DNA of 64,000 nt from Paenibacillus selenitireducens (GTDB taxonomy: Bacteria; Bacillota; Bacilli; Paenibacillales; Paenibacillaceae). The DNA is taken from positions 27 to 64,026 of the forward strand of contig NZ_MSZX01000010.1 in NCBI RefSeq assembly GCF_002021565.1, read 5' to 3'. The position numbers and the translations under genes are program-made. The notes beneath the pieces were generated by a model. It saw only the letters and a program-made list of their open reading frames with translations. It was not told the DNA's origin and ran no database searches. Of the stretch, positions 8,869 through 16,962 are shown one piece after another; positions within the stretch are counted from its first letter, which is position 1; every line of letters starts with the position of its first letter.

Positions 8869-8915
8869 GATCAACTGAGAAAACCACCTACGATGTCCTT
8901 TCATAATTGTAAGTG

Positions 8916-8951
8916 AGCGAGCCTGCCTTGACTTTCGAGGAAAGGCTCGCT
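8916..8951. repeat. Inverted repeat after the permease operon
   Basis: AGCGAGCC at 8916-8923 pairs perfectly with GGCTCGCT at 8944-8951. It sits about 50 bases after the importer stop codon and may weaken or end transcription, but no uridine run follows. Confidence 0.4.
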
Positions 8952-8980
8952 GTGACCTGAGCACAAACACAGGAAAGTTT

Positions 8981-9220
8981 CTGACACAGATACGAAATCT
9001 TAACAAATTAATTACGCTCTTTGTGTATTACGGACATGAGAGACCTTATTGTTGGCTATCTCATAGATTAGCCGTTCTTGTGGACACAGATACCCTTATT
9101 CTATTCGAATCATGAGTATATAGCTTATGTTTAGCATGATAAGAGCTGCTGAGTCCGTTCACCCTGCATTTTGATTGCTTTTGGCATAATTAAGGTCTCC
9201 TGTGTCCGTTCATTTCTCGC
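8981..9220. repeat. Array of five ~20-nt motif copies forming a nested palindrome
   Basis: Copies related to GGACACAGGAGACCTTATT occur at 8981-9001, 9031-9050 and 9082-9100 on the plus strand, and in reverse orientation at 9141-9160 and 9191-9210. Start spacing is about 50, 50, 60 and 50 bases. The 9031 and 9191 copies pair (15 of 18 positions), as do the 9082 and 9141 copies, and both pairs are centred near 9120. The 8869-9440 gap contains no supportable gene. It reads as a MITE-like or structured intergenic repeat. Confidence 0.7.
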
Positions 9221-9440
9221 TCCGTTCCGTGAATGAAGAGGAACCCCCTGATTCTGTTTATTGAACAATAAAAGCATTCTTCTTCCGCCTAACAAGAAAA
9301 GTGAATTGTTACCTCCTGCATCAAATGATCGTTTCTTCTTCTGATCCTTATAATTTGGGTTGAATACAGCAACAAAAAACTACAGATATTAATCTATAGT
9401 TCGCAAGCCTGTCATTCCCCAGATGAAGGAGGTTTGAAAT

Positions 9441-10331
9441 ATGGGCACGGCAGTCAAGGAAAGTATTATGATCGAAGGCAATGAAGTAACCATCTCGAAC
9501 CCGGATAAACTTCTGTATCCTGAAGCCGGCATTACGAAGGTTGATTATTTGCAGAAGTTAGCTTTTCTCTCCCCTTACCTCCTTCGCTACTGTGGAGGGA
9601 GGTATTTAACGACGATCCGCTGTCCTAATGGTATTCATGATAAGCTCTTTTATCAGAAAAATTGCCCGAAACCTCAACCGCCATATGTGCATACGGCTAC
9701 CGTTGAGGATATTCATTACGTCAATCTCGATTCACTATCCACGTTAATGTGGTTAGGAAATCTAGCCTGCTTGGAGTTCCATCCTTCGTTGAATCGGATC
9801 GGATCCCCATTTCCCGCAGAATGGATCATTGACCTCGACCCAACGTTAGAGCGTGAGCCCCGGATCATGGAAGCTGCTTTTGCGATAGGCGAAATATTGG
9901 AATCGCTCCGTATTACATCAGTGCCGAAGACGTCGGGTGCAACGGGCGTTCAGATCTATATCCCTTTAGCGGAGCAGAAGCATTACACCTTCGAAAAACT
10001 GCGGAAATTAGGGCATTTTATTGCTTCTTTCGCGGTTCAGAAGTACCCTAAGCTGTTTACGATCGAACGCCTCAAGAAAGACCGCGGGGACAAAATCTAT
10101 ATCGATTATTTGCAGCATTGGCATGGGAAAACGCTCTCTGCCCCCTATACACCGCGAGCACGTGAGCACGCCACGCTTTCTACGCCGCTATTGTGGAAGG
10201 AAGTAGAGCAAGGATGTGATCCGCGTGATTTCAACTTGCATACCATTCAAGAACGGCTGCAGCAAAAAGGAGATTTGATTGCTCAAATCCCCCCGCAGCA
10301 CCTGGATGCGCATTTATCCCGATTTCATTGA
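9441..10331 (+). CDS. ligD: LigD-type DNA polymerase/primase domain protein (NHEJ)
   Basis: This 296-aa protein is a stand-alone LigD polymerase domain of the archaeo-eukaryotic primase fold, which fills gaps and adds ribonucleotides at double-strand breaks. Visible features are the N-terminal EVTISNPDKLLYPEAGITK segment, LACLEFHPSLNR, the catalytic DLDPT (Asp-x-Asp), and KTSGATGVQIYIPL with the conserved Ser/Gly/His-type phosphate-binding loop. AGGAGG precedes the ATG. The ligase half is a separate gene at 1438-2373; in many bacteria the two are fused. Confidence 0.9.
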   Translation: MGTAVKESIMIEGNEVTISNPDKLLYPEAGITKVDYLQKLAFLSPYLLRYCGGRYLTTIRCPNGIHDKLFYQKNCPKPQPPYVHTATVEDIHYVNLDSLSTLMWLGNLACLEFHPSLNRIGSPFPAEWIIDLDPTLEREPRIMEAAFAIGEILESLRITSVPKTSGATGVQIYIPLAEQKHYTFEKLRKLGHFIASFAVQKYPKLFTIERLKKDRGDKIYIDYLQHWHGKTLSAPYTPRAREHATLSTPLLWKEVEQGCDPRDFNLHTIQERLQQKGDLIAQIPPQHLDAHLSRFH

Positions 10332-10354
10332 GCAGCTCCAGAAGCTGCTTTTTT
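10331..10354 (+). terminator. Rho-independent terminator after ligD-type polymerase
   Basis: AGCAGCT at 10331-10337 pairs with AGCTGCT at 10343-10349, with a five-base loop followed by six T residues. The stem starts at the last base of the stop codon. Confidence 0.85.
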
Positions 10355-10398
10355 ATGTCTTGAAATATCGCTTCAAAAGGATGCATTGAATGTCATGC

Positions 10399-11481
10399 TT
10401 ATATTACTTCAAGTCCGTCGTTATCCGGCAACGGCGTATATGCGGCATGCGGCTCGGCTTGATACCAAAAAGCAGTCGAGGCAATATCGTCTTGAAGCGG
10501 CAAATAGCGGCCTCCGCTTCTCCAGCCAAGCGCTTGAATCGTAACTTTTAACTCTTCCTCGAAGCGGATCGGATCCATGATGTGCCAGCGGTACATGCCG
10601 AACCGCTGTTGACTGCGATATAGTCCATCCGGCTTTATGACCTGATGCAAACCAAGAAACGGGGTGGAAAAAACGCCGTATTCCCCTTTTGGTTGTTCAA
10701 AATTCCACGCTCCGCCAAAATAATCCTCCGTACCGGTCCCGCAGATGGTCGGAAATTCCTTGTCGCCATCCATATAAAATTTGATTTCACCCTCACCCCA
10801 CCATCCGGTATTGTTCACTTGCCATCCAATATAGGTACCTACAAAGTGGCCTTTACCCTTGACCCCGTCCAATATCGTATGTACGTCCTTATTCTTGAGG
10901 GGGTTGCTGCGGCGCCATTGTGCATGAAAATAAGCTGCATCCGCAGGAATCTCGGTTAACGTGTAATCGATCTGGTAATACAGCACAACGTTTTCGGCCA
11001 TCCGGTTCTCCACTGTCATTTTTGCGCTTTTACGAAATGGCATGACCCAATAGCTGTTCATTCCACCGGCCGGGTTGACAGAGACAGGCAAAGAATTGAC
11101 ATTGCTTCTCTCACACCAACCGTTGCAGAAGAAATCTCCAAGCGGCACTTCTATGGAAGCTTGGTTTTCCCCGTCCCAATACATGCGGAGGATCATATGC
11201 CGCCAACTGTTTGGAGAACAAGTGAGCCAAATGTGCTGAAACGCACCCGGACCCGTAATTTCCGCCAGTGTAAACTCCGTTCCCGCCTTGATTTCGACGG
11301 AAGGGGATACCTTCCAGCCTTGACCAAGATCCCGAGCACACTTCGCCCCTGTTCCTTCTGTTGCCATGCCTGCCCTGCCTTTTTCACCCGTGAAATTTTC
11401 CGCACTGATCGATCTCGTTTTTGCATTCGACAGTCGCATCAAATTGCCTAATCCCATATCCAATCCATTGAATGTGTTCAT
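10399..11481 (-). CDS. DUF2961 / GH172-type glycoside hydrolase
   Basis: This 360-aa protein matches the DUF2961 family, whose characterised members (GH172) cleave or rearrange fructofuranose- and arabinofuranose-containing glycans. Family segments visible are SAENFTGEKGRAGMATEG near the N-terminus, GPGAFQHIWLT, the EVPLGDFFCNG loop, the NSYWVMPFRKSA strand and GTGTEDYFGGAWNF with an acidic catalytic-type residue. No signal peptide is seen, so it probably acts in the cytoplasm. GGAGG precedes the ATG, 22 bases after a 61-aa gene. Confidence 0.85.
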   Translation of the reverse strand: MNTFNGLDMGLGNLMRLSNAKTRSISAENFTGEKGRAGMATEGTGAKCARDLGQGWKVSPSVEIKAGTEFTLAEITGPGAFQHIWLTCSPNSWRHMILRMYWDGENQASIEVPLGDFFCNGWCERSNVNSLPVSVNPAGGMNSYWVMPFRKSAKMTVENRMAENVVLYYQIDYTLTEIPADAAYFHAQWRRSNPLKNKDVHTILDGVKGKGHFVGTYIGWQVNNTGWWGEGEIKFYMDGDKEFPTICGTGTEDYFGGAWNFEQPKGEYGVFSTPFLGLHQVIKPDGLYRSQQRFGMYRWHIMDPIRFEEELKVTIQALGWRSGGRYLPLQDDIASTAFWYQAEPHAAYTPLPDNDGLEVI

Positions 11482-11503
11482 TGTATGCCTCCAAAATGTA
11501 TTT

Positions 11504-11689
11504 TTAGATCAACAGGGACAAGAAGTTCCTCGAACCGGAATAAAGCACATCCTCCACATAAACCTTCTCGACCGTCCATGTAATTCCCCAGTGCAGCCCC
11601 TCGTATTCCCATCCCGTAAACCCCTCTTTGAGAAGAAAATGATGTCCACCGGAAAGTCCTCTCACTTCCTGCCAGGAATCCGTATTCAT
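11504..11689 (-). CDS. Small 61-aa protein upstream of DUF2961 gene, unknown
   Basis: This short frame is kept because GGAGG lies eight bases before its ATG and it ends 22 bases before the DUF2961 gene on the same strand. The sequence is rich in Gly and Trp (GLSGGHHFLLKEGFTGWEY, GLHWGITWTVEK). I do not recognise it. It could be a small partner of the hydrolase or the remains of a larger protein. Confidence 0.5.
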   Translation of the reverse strand: MNTDSWQEVRGLSGGHHFLLKEGFTGWEYEGLHWGITWTVEKVYVEDVLYSGSRNFLSLLI

Positions 11690-11910
11690 CTCGCCGACCT
11701 CCGAGATTGCAAGTTCTTCAATATCTACTATTAATCTTAATAAATGGAAGTAAAACTGTATTTACCACAAACGAATGAATATTATACAATAATTGCGATG
11801 TTATCCCTCTCCTTCAATTACAAGATTACACACTGAAGACTACACCCATTCTCTGATGCGCTTGAAGCAGCTTTCTTCTAGAATGCATTTCAATGAAAGG
11901 TTGGTTGAAT

Positions 11911-12783
11911 ATGAATTCAGATTACATTTCTCCGTACATTCGGCGGGCGATGGACAATTACATTCCTCCCAATTGGGGCATTAGAGAACGTGTGATATGG
12001 GATTACGAATTATTGTATGTCATGCAGGGAAAACTACGTATAACCGTGGAAGATATCATTTACGAGGGACAATGCGGGGATATTTTTCTATTTAAACCGC
12101 AGCAAAGACATTCCATTCATGTCACAGGCGATAAGGATGCGCGACAGCCGCATATTCATTTTGATTTATTGGAACAACCGGACAGCCCTCATGTAGATAT
12201 CTCTTTCAAACCACTATCTGATATGGATGAGCGTGAACTTCAATGGTTTCGTCCCGACCATTTGTCATCGCCCGCATTTCATTTGCCTAGCTATATTCGA
12301 CTTGATAATCCTCGTATCTTTGAAAACATGCTTTTTGTCATTATTAAAGAATTTGAGCAAAAGCTCCCACTCTATCAAACAAGATTAAAAGGATTGCTTA
12401 TTGACCTGTTGGTCTATCTGTTTAGAGAACATAATTGGAATAAAACGCCGCAAGTTATGTCGAATTCTAATCTTTTATACCGGGTGCAAGCGTATCTGAA
12501 CAATCAGGTTCATCAAGAAGTGCGCCTGGATGAATTGTCACGGGAATTTTGCATCAGCAAATTTTATCTTAACCGTTTATTTAAAAGCGCATATCATGTA
12601 AGCCCCATTCAATATCATCAGAACATGCGGATCGAAAAAGCAAAGGAAATGGTACAATTTACGGATTTGCCACTTGAAAAAATCGCGGAGCTTTGCGGAT
12701 TTACGGGGATCCATACGTTTAGCCGAGCGTTTAAGAACAAAGAAGGGGTGCCGCCATCGGTTTATCGCAAAAAGAAGGAATGA
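11911..12783 (+). CDS. AraC-family transcriptional regulator
   Basis: The protein has an N-terminal cupin sensor (YELLYVMQGKLRITVED, FKPQQRHSIHV) and a C-terminal AraC helix-turn-helix pair (VRLDELSREFCISKFYLNRLFK, then LEKIAELCGFTGIHTFSRAFK). It is divergent from the DUF2961 operon and probably controls it. ATG at 11911 is preferred because AAAGG precedes it by about ten bases; an in-frame ATG at 11893 has no ribosome site. Confidence 0.88.
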   Translation: MNSDYISPYIRRAMDNYIPPNWGIRERVIWDYELLYVMQGKLRITVEDIIYEGQCGDIFLFKPQQRHSIHVTGDKDARQPHIHFDLLEQPDSPHVDISFKPLSDMDERELQWFRPDHLSSPAFHLPSYIRLDNPRIFENMLFVIIKEFEQKLPLYQTRLKGLLIDLLVYLFREHNWNKTPQVMSNSNLLYRVQAYLNNQVHQEVRLDELSREFCISKFYLNRLFKSAYHVSPIQYHQNMRIEKAKEMVQFTDLPLEKIAELCGFTGIHTFSRAFKNKEGVPPSVYRKKKE

Positions 12784-12795
12784 AAAAATCTCTAT

Positions 12796-12894
12796 CGAGG
12801 CCTTTCGAAGAGAGCGACCGCGATTAGAACTCAAAAATCGGAGGCTCGACCATCAATCTCGACGTTTCGTCAGGTTTATTCCGGACGAAACGTC
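12796..12894. repeat. Intergenic repeat copy with perfect hairpin
   Basis: GGCCTTTCGA (12799-12808) and GAGCGACCGCG (12812-12822), followed by TTAGA, recur in the same order at 60835-60864. An 11-bp perfect inverted repeat, GACGTTTCGTC at 12861-12871 with GACGAAACGTC at 12884-12894, follows. No coding frame is supportable in the 12784-13046 gap. Confidence 0.6.
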
Positions 12895-13046
12895 AACGTC
12901 TTAAGGGGAATCTGTATTTTCAAGCTATGATGCACAGTCGGCGTATCTAACAGCGAACTCACATGTTCCTTTGTCACTCAACAAAGTATATGGAGCGCAG
13001 CAATCCTCAGGACCTACATAGCGAAGGAATGCTCTTCATAGTCTGA

Positions 13047-13595
13047 TCATTTGTTCAGCTGGAGCACATGACCTTGTTCCAGATGAAGCAAAGCTTCCTT
13101 CATCGGTAATCCGCCGCGAAATCCGGTAAGCGAGCCATTCTTCCCGATCACCCGATGACAAGGAATCGCGATAAGCACGGGGTTCGCACCAATCGCCGTA
13201 CTTACGGCACGTACGGCATCTCGACGCCCCAATTGATCCGCAAGTTCAGAATAGCTATATGTCGAACCATATGGAATTTGCAGCAAGGCTTGCCAGACCG
13301 ATTGTTGAAAAGGGGTTCCGTACAGATCTGTCGAACAAGTGAAAGTAGAACACTCCCCCGCTAAATACCTTCTAAAGGCTTGCATGTAATTTGCCATGTA
13401 CTGCTCATCTTGTTTCATTTCACACGTGCCGATCTTCGAACTCGCCCACTGCTGTAAGTTCGCCAAGGATTGATCAACTCCCCCGACATAACACAAACCC
13501 TTGTCGGTAGCAGCTAGAATGATCTTCCAGTCCTGATGGATTAGCTCGGTCCAATAGATTGTGGTTACCTGTTCACTTCGTTTCAATTTCATCAT
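13047..13595 (-). CDS. adaB: Methylated-DNA--protein-cysteine methyltransferase
   Basis: This suicide enzyme transfers the methyl group of O6-methylguanine to its own cysteine. The 182-aa sequence has the winged-helix part (FQQSVWQALLQIPYGSTYSYSELA), the active-site PCHRVIGKNGSLTGFRGG with acceptor Cys, and the C-terminal KEALLHLE helix. Its start overlaps the adaA stop by 23 bases and is coupled to it. Two tandem ATGs exist and the second (13592) is better spaced from GGGAG. The adaA-adaB order matches the adaptive-response operon of Bacillus subtilis. Confidence 0.93.
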   Translation of the reverse strand: MMKLKRSEQVTTIYWTELIHQDWKIILAATDKGLCYVGGVDQSLANLQQWASSKIGTCEMKQDEQYMANYMQAFRRYLAGECSTFTCSTDLYGTPFQQSVWQALLQIPYGSTYSYSELADQLGRRDAVRAVSTAIGANPVLIAIPCHRVIGKNGSLTGFRGGLPMKEALLHLEQGHVLQLNK

Positions 13596-14181
13596 CCTCT
13601 CCCTTGTCCATTATGTGCTTTTTACGGTATGCTGATGGCGAAAGCCCTGTTCTTTTCTGAAATGTTGTGGCGAAATGCGCAGCATTAGGGATTCCTGAAC
13701 GAACCGCGATATCCAGAATCGGATCATGGGTCGTCAACAATTCATGCATGGCGTAATCCATCCGCTTCTCCTGAATATATTCGGCGGGCGTGATGCCTTT
13801 GATCCGCTTAAATGTGCGTTGCAAATGATATGGACTGCTGTGGGTCTGATCCGCAAGACGTTGTAAGGTGATAGATTCAGCGAAATGATGATCGATCCAC
13901 TGGATGATCTGAATCATCCACTCCTCGTCAGGTAACCGTAACCCGTCTGGTTTACATCGTTTGCACGGACGGAATGCTGCTTCCATCGCCTCGAACGCAT
14001 GATCAAAAATGCGAACATGTTCTTTTAACGGCGGTCTGGATTTACAGGATGGTCTGCAGAAGATTCCTGTCGTTGCTACAGCATAGAAAAAAGTCCCGTC
14101 ACGTGATGTATCATTATTCAGAATTGCCTCCCATTTGTCCTCCGTCAGTTCATGTCTAGGCTCATACATCGTATTCGTCAT
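13573..14181 (-). CDS. adaA: AdaA: methylphosphotriester methyltransferase and transcriptional activator
   Basis: The N-terminal Ada zinc domain binds metal through four cysteines (FCRPSCKSRPP and RPCKRCKPDG), one of which accepts methyl groups from DNA phosphotriesters. The C-terminal AraC helix-turn-helix (ITLQRLADQTHSSPYHLQRTFKRI; LDIAVRSGIPNAAHFATTFQKR) then activates repair genes. At 202 aa it is the usual length for Gram-positive AdaA. It diverges from alkA across 148 bases holding two direct repeats. Confidence 0.93.
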   Translation of the reverse strand: MTNTMYEPRHELTEDKWEAILNNDTSRDGTFFYAVATTGIFCRPSCKSRPPLKEHVRIFDHAFEAMEAAFRPCKRCKPDGLRLPDEEWMIQIIQWIDHHFAESITLQRLADQTHSSPYHLQRTFKRIKGITPAEYIQEKRMDYAMHELLTTHDPILDIAVRSGIPNAAHFATTFQKRTGLSPSAYRKKHIMDKGEDDEIETK

Positions 14182-14201
14182 TCTTGATCACCTCTAAGCA
14201 T

Positions 14202-14230
14202 AGTATACCCGCCAAAAAGCAAGATCGTAA
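14202..14230 (-). promoter_or_regulatory. Predicted adaA promoter
   Basis: On the minus strand, TTACGA (complement of 14225-14230) and TATACT (complement of 14202-14207) are separated by 17 bases, 21-49 bases before the adaA start. The -35 region overlaps the first AAAAGCAAGAT repeat, as expected for an activator site. Confidence 0.55.
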
Positions 14231-14255
14231 GGGATTGCGAATAGAAAAGCAAGAT
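14215..14255 (+). promoter_or_regulatory. Direct repeats AAAAGCAAGAT, candidate AdaA sites
   Basis: AAAAGCAAGAT occurs exactly at 14215-14225 and 14245-14255. The two copies are 30 bases apart (about three helical turns) in the divergent adaA/alkA control region. Their first bases resemble the AAAGC-containing Ada boxes of enterobacteria. Binding is inferred. Confidence 0.5.
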
Positions 14256-14329
14256 TACGAAAGTCACAAGAGTACCTCTTATGGTATAAAGAATACATAA
14301 CTTTTTTGAAACCAAAGGAGCATTCTCTC

Positions 14330-15220
14330 ATGATCATTCCCGTTCCAACTGAATTTAGCTTCGCTGAAAATATCAAGTACCTCTCCCGGGCATCCAATGA
14401 ATGTATGCATCAGATCGTCGAGAATACGCTGTTGAAGCTCATCCCCGTTGAATCTGAATCCTTTATCGTCCAAATCCGTGAAGGAACGGAAGACCACACC
14501 ATAGATGTTGAAGTAATGCATGGCTCCAAAGAGCCAAGCCTAGATGATCAGCAAGCCATTGCTGCGTATATATCGGACATGTTTGATTTGAACCGTAACT
14601 TACAGCCTTTCTATGCCATGGCAGCAGGCGACCCTTTACTCAAGCACGTGGTGACCTCCTTTTACGGTCTTCGTACGATAGGCATTCCCGATTTGTTCGA
14701 GGCTTTATGTTGGGGAATTATTGGGCAGCAGATCAATTTGCCCTTTGCCTACACGTTAAAACGAAGATTGGTGGAATCCTATGGACATTCGATGAATTGG
14801 GCGGGCCACACCTATTGGCAGTTCCCTCAGGCTGAACGAATTGCAGCCTTGCAAGTCGAGGATCTTCTCCCTTTGCAGATGACCACCAAAAAGTCCGAGT
14901 ACTTAATCGGCGTAGCGAAATTAATGGTTGAGGGTTCGTTAACGAAACAGGGGTTACTGGATCTTATGGATTGCAGAGCTGCAGAGAAACAGCTCATCGC
15001 GATTCGCGGCATCGGTCCGTGGACGGCGAATTATGTTCTGATGCGCTGTCTACGATATACCTCTGCTTTTCCCATCCAAGATGTCGGGCTGCACAATGCG
15101 ATACAACATGTGCTAGGTCTCGATAAGAAGCCATCGATCGAACAGATCAAGGAATTCTCCCTCTCATGGGCAGGCTGGGAGGCTTACGCGACTTTTTATC
15201 TCTGGAGATGCTTATACTAG
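14330..15220 (+). CDS. alkA: DNA-3-methyladenine glycosylase II
   Basis: This base-excision enzyme removes alkylated purines. It has the HhH-GPD fold: the FEALCWGIIGQQINLPFAYTLK segment, the helix-hairpin-helix IRGIGPWTANYVLMR, and the catalytic Asp in FPIQDVGLHNAI. The N-terminal AlkA domain is also present, giving ~296 aa in all. ATG at 14330 follows AAAGGAG with eight-base spacing; the longer TTG frame at 14306 is less likely. Its position opposite adaA-adaB makes it part of the adaptive response to alkylation. Confidence 0.9.
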   Translation: MIIPVPTEFSFAENIKYLSRASNECMHQIVENTLLKLIPVESESFIVQIREGTEDHTIDVEVMHGSKEPSLDDQQAIAAYISDMFDLNRNLQPFYAMAAGDPLLKHVVTSFYGLRTIGIPDLFEALCWGIIGQQINLPFAYTLKRRLVESYGHSMNWAGHTYWQFPQAERIAALQVEDLLPLQMTTKKSEYLIGVAKLMVEGSLTKQGLLDLMDCRAAEKQLIAIRGIGPWTANYVLMRCLRYTSAFPIQDVGLHNAIQHVLGLDKKPSIEQIKEFSLSWAGWEAYATFYLWRCLY

Positions 15221-15224
15221 CAGA

Positions 15225-15252
15225 AAAAGCCCCTTCTTTCGAAGGGGCTTTT
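15225..15252. terminator. Bidirectional terminator between alkA and SDR gene
   Basis: AAAAGCCCCTTC (15225-15236) and GAAGGGGCTTTT (15241-15252) form a perfect 12-bp stem with a TTTC loop. A/T runs on both sides serve the two convergent genes. Confidence 0.92.
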
Positions 15253-15279
15253 CACATGCTATCTATCGAATCTGAATCA

Positions 15280-16023
15280 TTATTGCGCAGTATATCCACC
15301 ATCCACAAGTAAGCTTGTACCTGTCACGAATGAAGCGTCATCGCTGGCTAAGAACAATGCCGCTTTGGCTACTTCTTCAGGTTTACCTAGGCGGCCCATG
15401 GGATGAAGGGCAACCAAGTGATCCGTGATTTCTTGCGTACGTCCTTTAATTAGCGGCGTATCAATATAGCCAGGACATACCGCATTGGCGCGGATGCCAT
15501 CTTTGGCGTAGGTAATTCCTAAGGTTTGTGTGAGCAATTTTACGCCGCCTTTTGCTGCAGCATAAGCTGTGACGCCATCTTTCCCAACATGGCTATGAAT
15601 GGAACCGCAGTTGACGATGGCACCGCCTGTGCCTTGCGCGAGCATTTGCTCAATGGCATATTTATCGCTAAGGAATACACCCGACAAGTTAATGTCGATC
15701 GTACGTTGCCAATCTTCGTAGGTCAAGGCGTGTGCTTTGCCGTCCCGCGCTATGCCCGCATTCGCGAAGAGCACATCCAATTTTCCATACTTCTCGACTG
15801 TTGCTGCGACCATGTGTTTTACTTGCTCTTCTTGCGTGACGTCTGTTTTGACGAATAAGGTATCGAACCCTTCCGCATTTAATGCATCCGATAATACCTG
15901 GCCTTGTTCAGAAAAGTCTGCGATGACCACCTTTGCTCCCTCTTGAGCAAATAAACGTACGGTTGCTTCTCCAATGCCGCTTGCTCCGCCTGTTATAATT
16001 GCCACTTTATTAGATAGTCTCAT
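15280..16023 (-). CDS. SDR-family oxidoreductase (3-oxoacyl-ACP reductase-like)
   Basis: This classical short-chain dehydrogenase has the Rossmann glycine motif TGGASGIG, NAG (FANAGIA), the catalytic Ser in NCGSIHSH and YAAAKGG with Tyr/Lys. The C-terminal FVTGTSLLVDGGYTAQ is typical. ATG at 16023 is preferred, with GGGGG upstream; the longer frame to 16101 overlaps the next SDR. It lies 37 bases after a paralogous SDR, so the two are co-transcribed. The substrate is unknown. Confidence 0.9.
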   Translation of the reverse strand: MRLSNKVAIITGGASGIGEATVRLFAQEGAKVVIADFSEQGQVLSDALNAEGFDTLFVKTDVTQEEQVKHMVAATVEKYGKLDVLFANAGIARDGKAHALTYEDWQRTIDINLSGVFLSDKYAIEQMLAQGTGGAIVNCGSIHSHVGKDGVTAYAAAKGGVKLLTQTLGITYAKDGIRANAVCPGYIDTPLIKGRTQEITDHLVALHPMGRLGKPEEVAKAALFLASDDASFVTGTSLLVDGGYTAQ

Positions 16024-16060
16024 GGTAATACCCCCATATGATTGATTTATATCCGTTTTA

Positions 16061-16813
16061 TTATTTGGCTGTTGCGCCGCCATCGACCACGAACTCTGCA
16101 CCTGTCACATGATTGGCTTCATCCGAAGCAAGGAACAATACGATATTTGCGATATCATTCACGCTGCCTAGACGTCCGTTCGGCGAAATATCAGCCAAGT
16201 TGGATTTTGATGTATGGTTCACTTGCGCCGCATAATCAACCATGCCCGTATCGATGTACCCCGGGTGAATGGAGTTTACACGAACACCTTTTGTCGCATA
16301 TTCCATGGCAGCGTCTTTTGACATAATCCGAACAGCACCTTTACTTGCGCCATACAGCACGTGGCCAGCAGCCCCAGTAAGACCAGCGATTGATGAAGCG
16401 TTAATGACCGATCCTTTGTGCTGCTCAGCCATAAGCGGCATCACATGTTTCATGCCAAGGAATACGCCGGTTACATTGATTCCCATCAGTCGATTCCATT
16501 CTTCCAGCGTGATCTCAGCCAATGGTTTAATGATATAAATCCCTGCATTATTGAACAAAATATCTATCGTGCCAAACGCTTCTTTCGACTGTTCGACTAC
16601 CGAGATCCAATCCGCTTCTTGGGTTACGTCTTGACGTAACGCCAAACCTTGTCCACCCGCTTGCTTGATTTCCTGAGCGGTAGTTTGGGCACCTTGAAGA
16701 TTAATATCCGTTACGACTACTTTTGCACCTTCTTGCGCAAAACGAATGGCTGTTGCTTTACCGATTCCGGTTCCTCCGCCTGTAATAAGAGCAACTTTTC
16801 CTTGTAGTCTCAT
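16061..16813 (-). CDS. SDR-family oxidoreductase (glucose 1-dehydrogenase-like)
   Basis: This 250-aa classical SDR has TGGGTGIG (cofactor binding), NNAGIY, the catalytic SSIAG and YGASKGA motifs, and the C-terminal HVTGAEFVVDGGATAK. AGGAGATG lies upstream of the ATG. It is the first gene of a two-SDR operon and is divergent from a LysR regulator across 149 AT-rich bases. Confidence 0.9.
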   Translation of the reverse strand: MRLQGKVALITGGGTGIGKATAIRFAQEGAKVVVTDINLQGAQTTAQEIKQAGGQGLALRQDVTQEADWISVVEQSKEAFGTIDILFNNAGIYIIKPLAEITLEEWNRLMGINVTGVFLGMKHVMPLMAEQHKGSVINASSIAGLTGAAGHVLYGASKGAVRIMSKDAAMEYATKGVRVNSIHPGYIDTGMVDYAAQVNHTSKSNLADISPNGRLGSVNDIANIVLFLASDEANHVTGAEFVVDGGATAK

Positions 16814-16962
16814 CTAAAACATCTCCTCATAATGTGATTTATCTCGTTTACAAAATGAATGTTTTGTGCTTATGAGTTCATTGTAACACCGTTGTTTGTT
16901 TATGAATAATTAATTATAATTACTATTAGTTAAGTATTAATTAAGGATAGGGGCTCTTATCA

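Noticed and set aside
8981-9220. Regularly spaced repeats that resemble a CRISPR array
   Set aside because: Copies are divergent, occur in both orientations and form a shared palindrome; there are no unique spacers of equal length between identical repeats and no cas genes.
11366-11734. 122-aa plus-strand frame over the 61-aa and DUF2961 genes
   Set aside because: No ribosome site and it opposes two genes with good ribosome sites; treated as a shadow.
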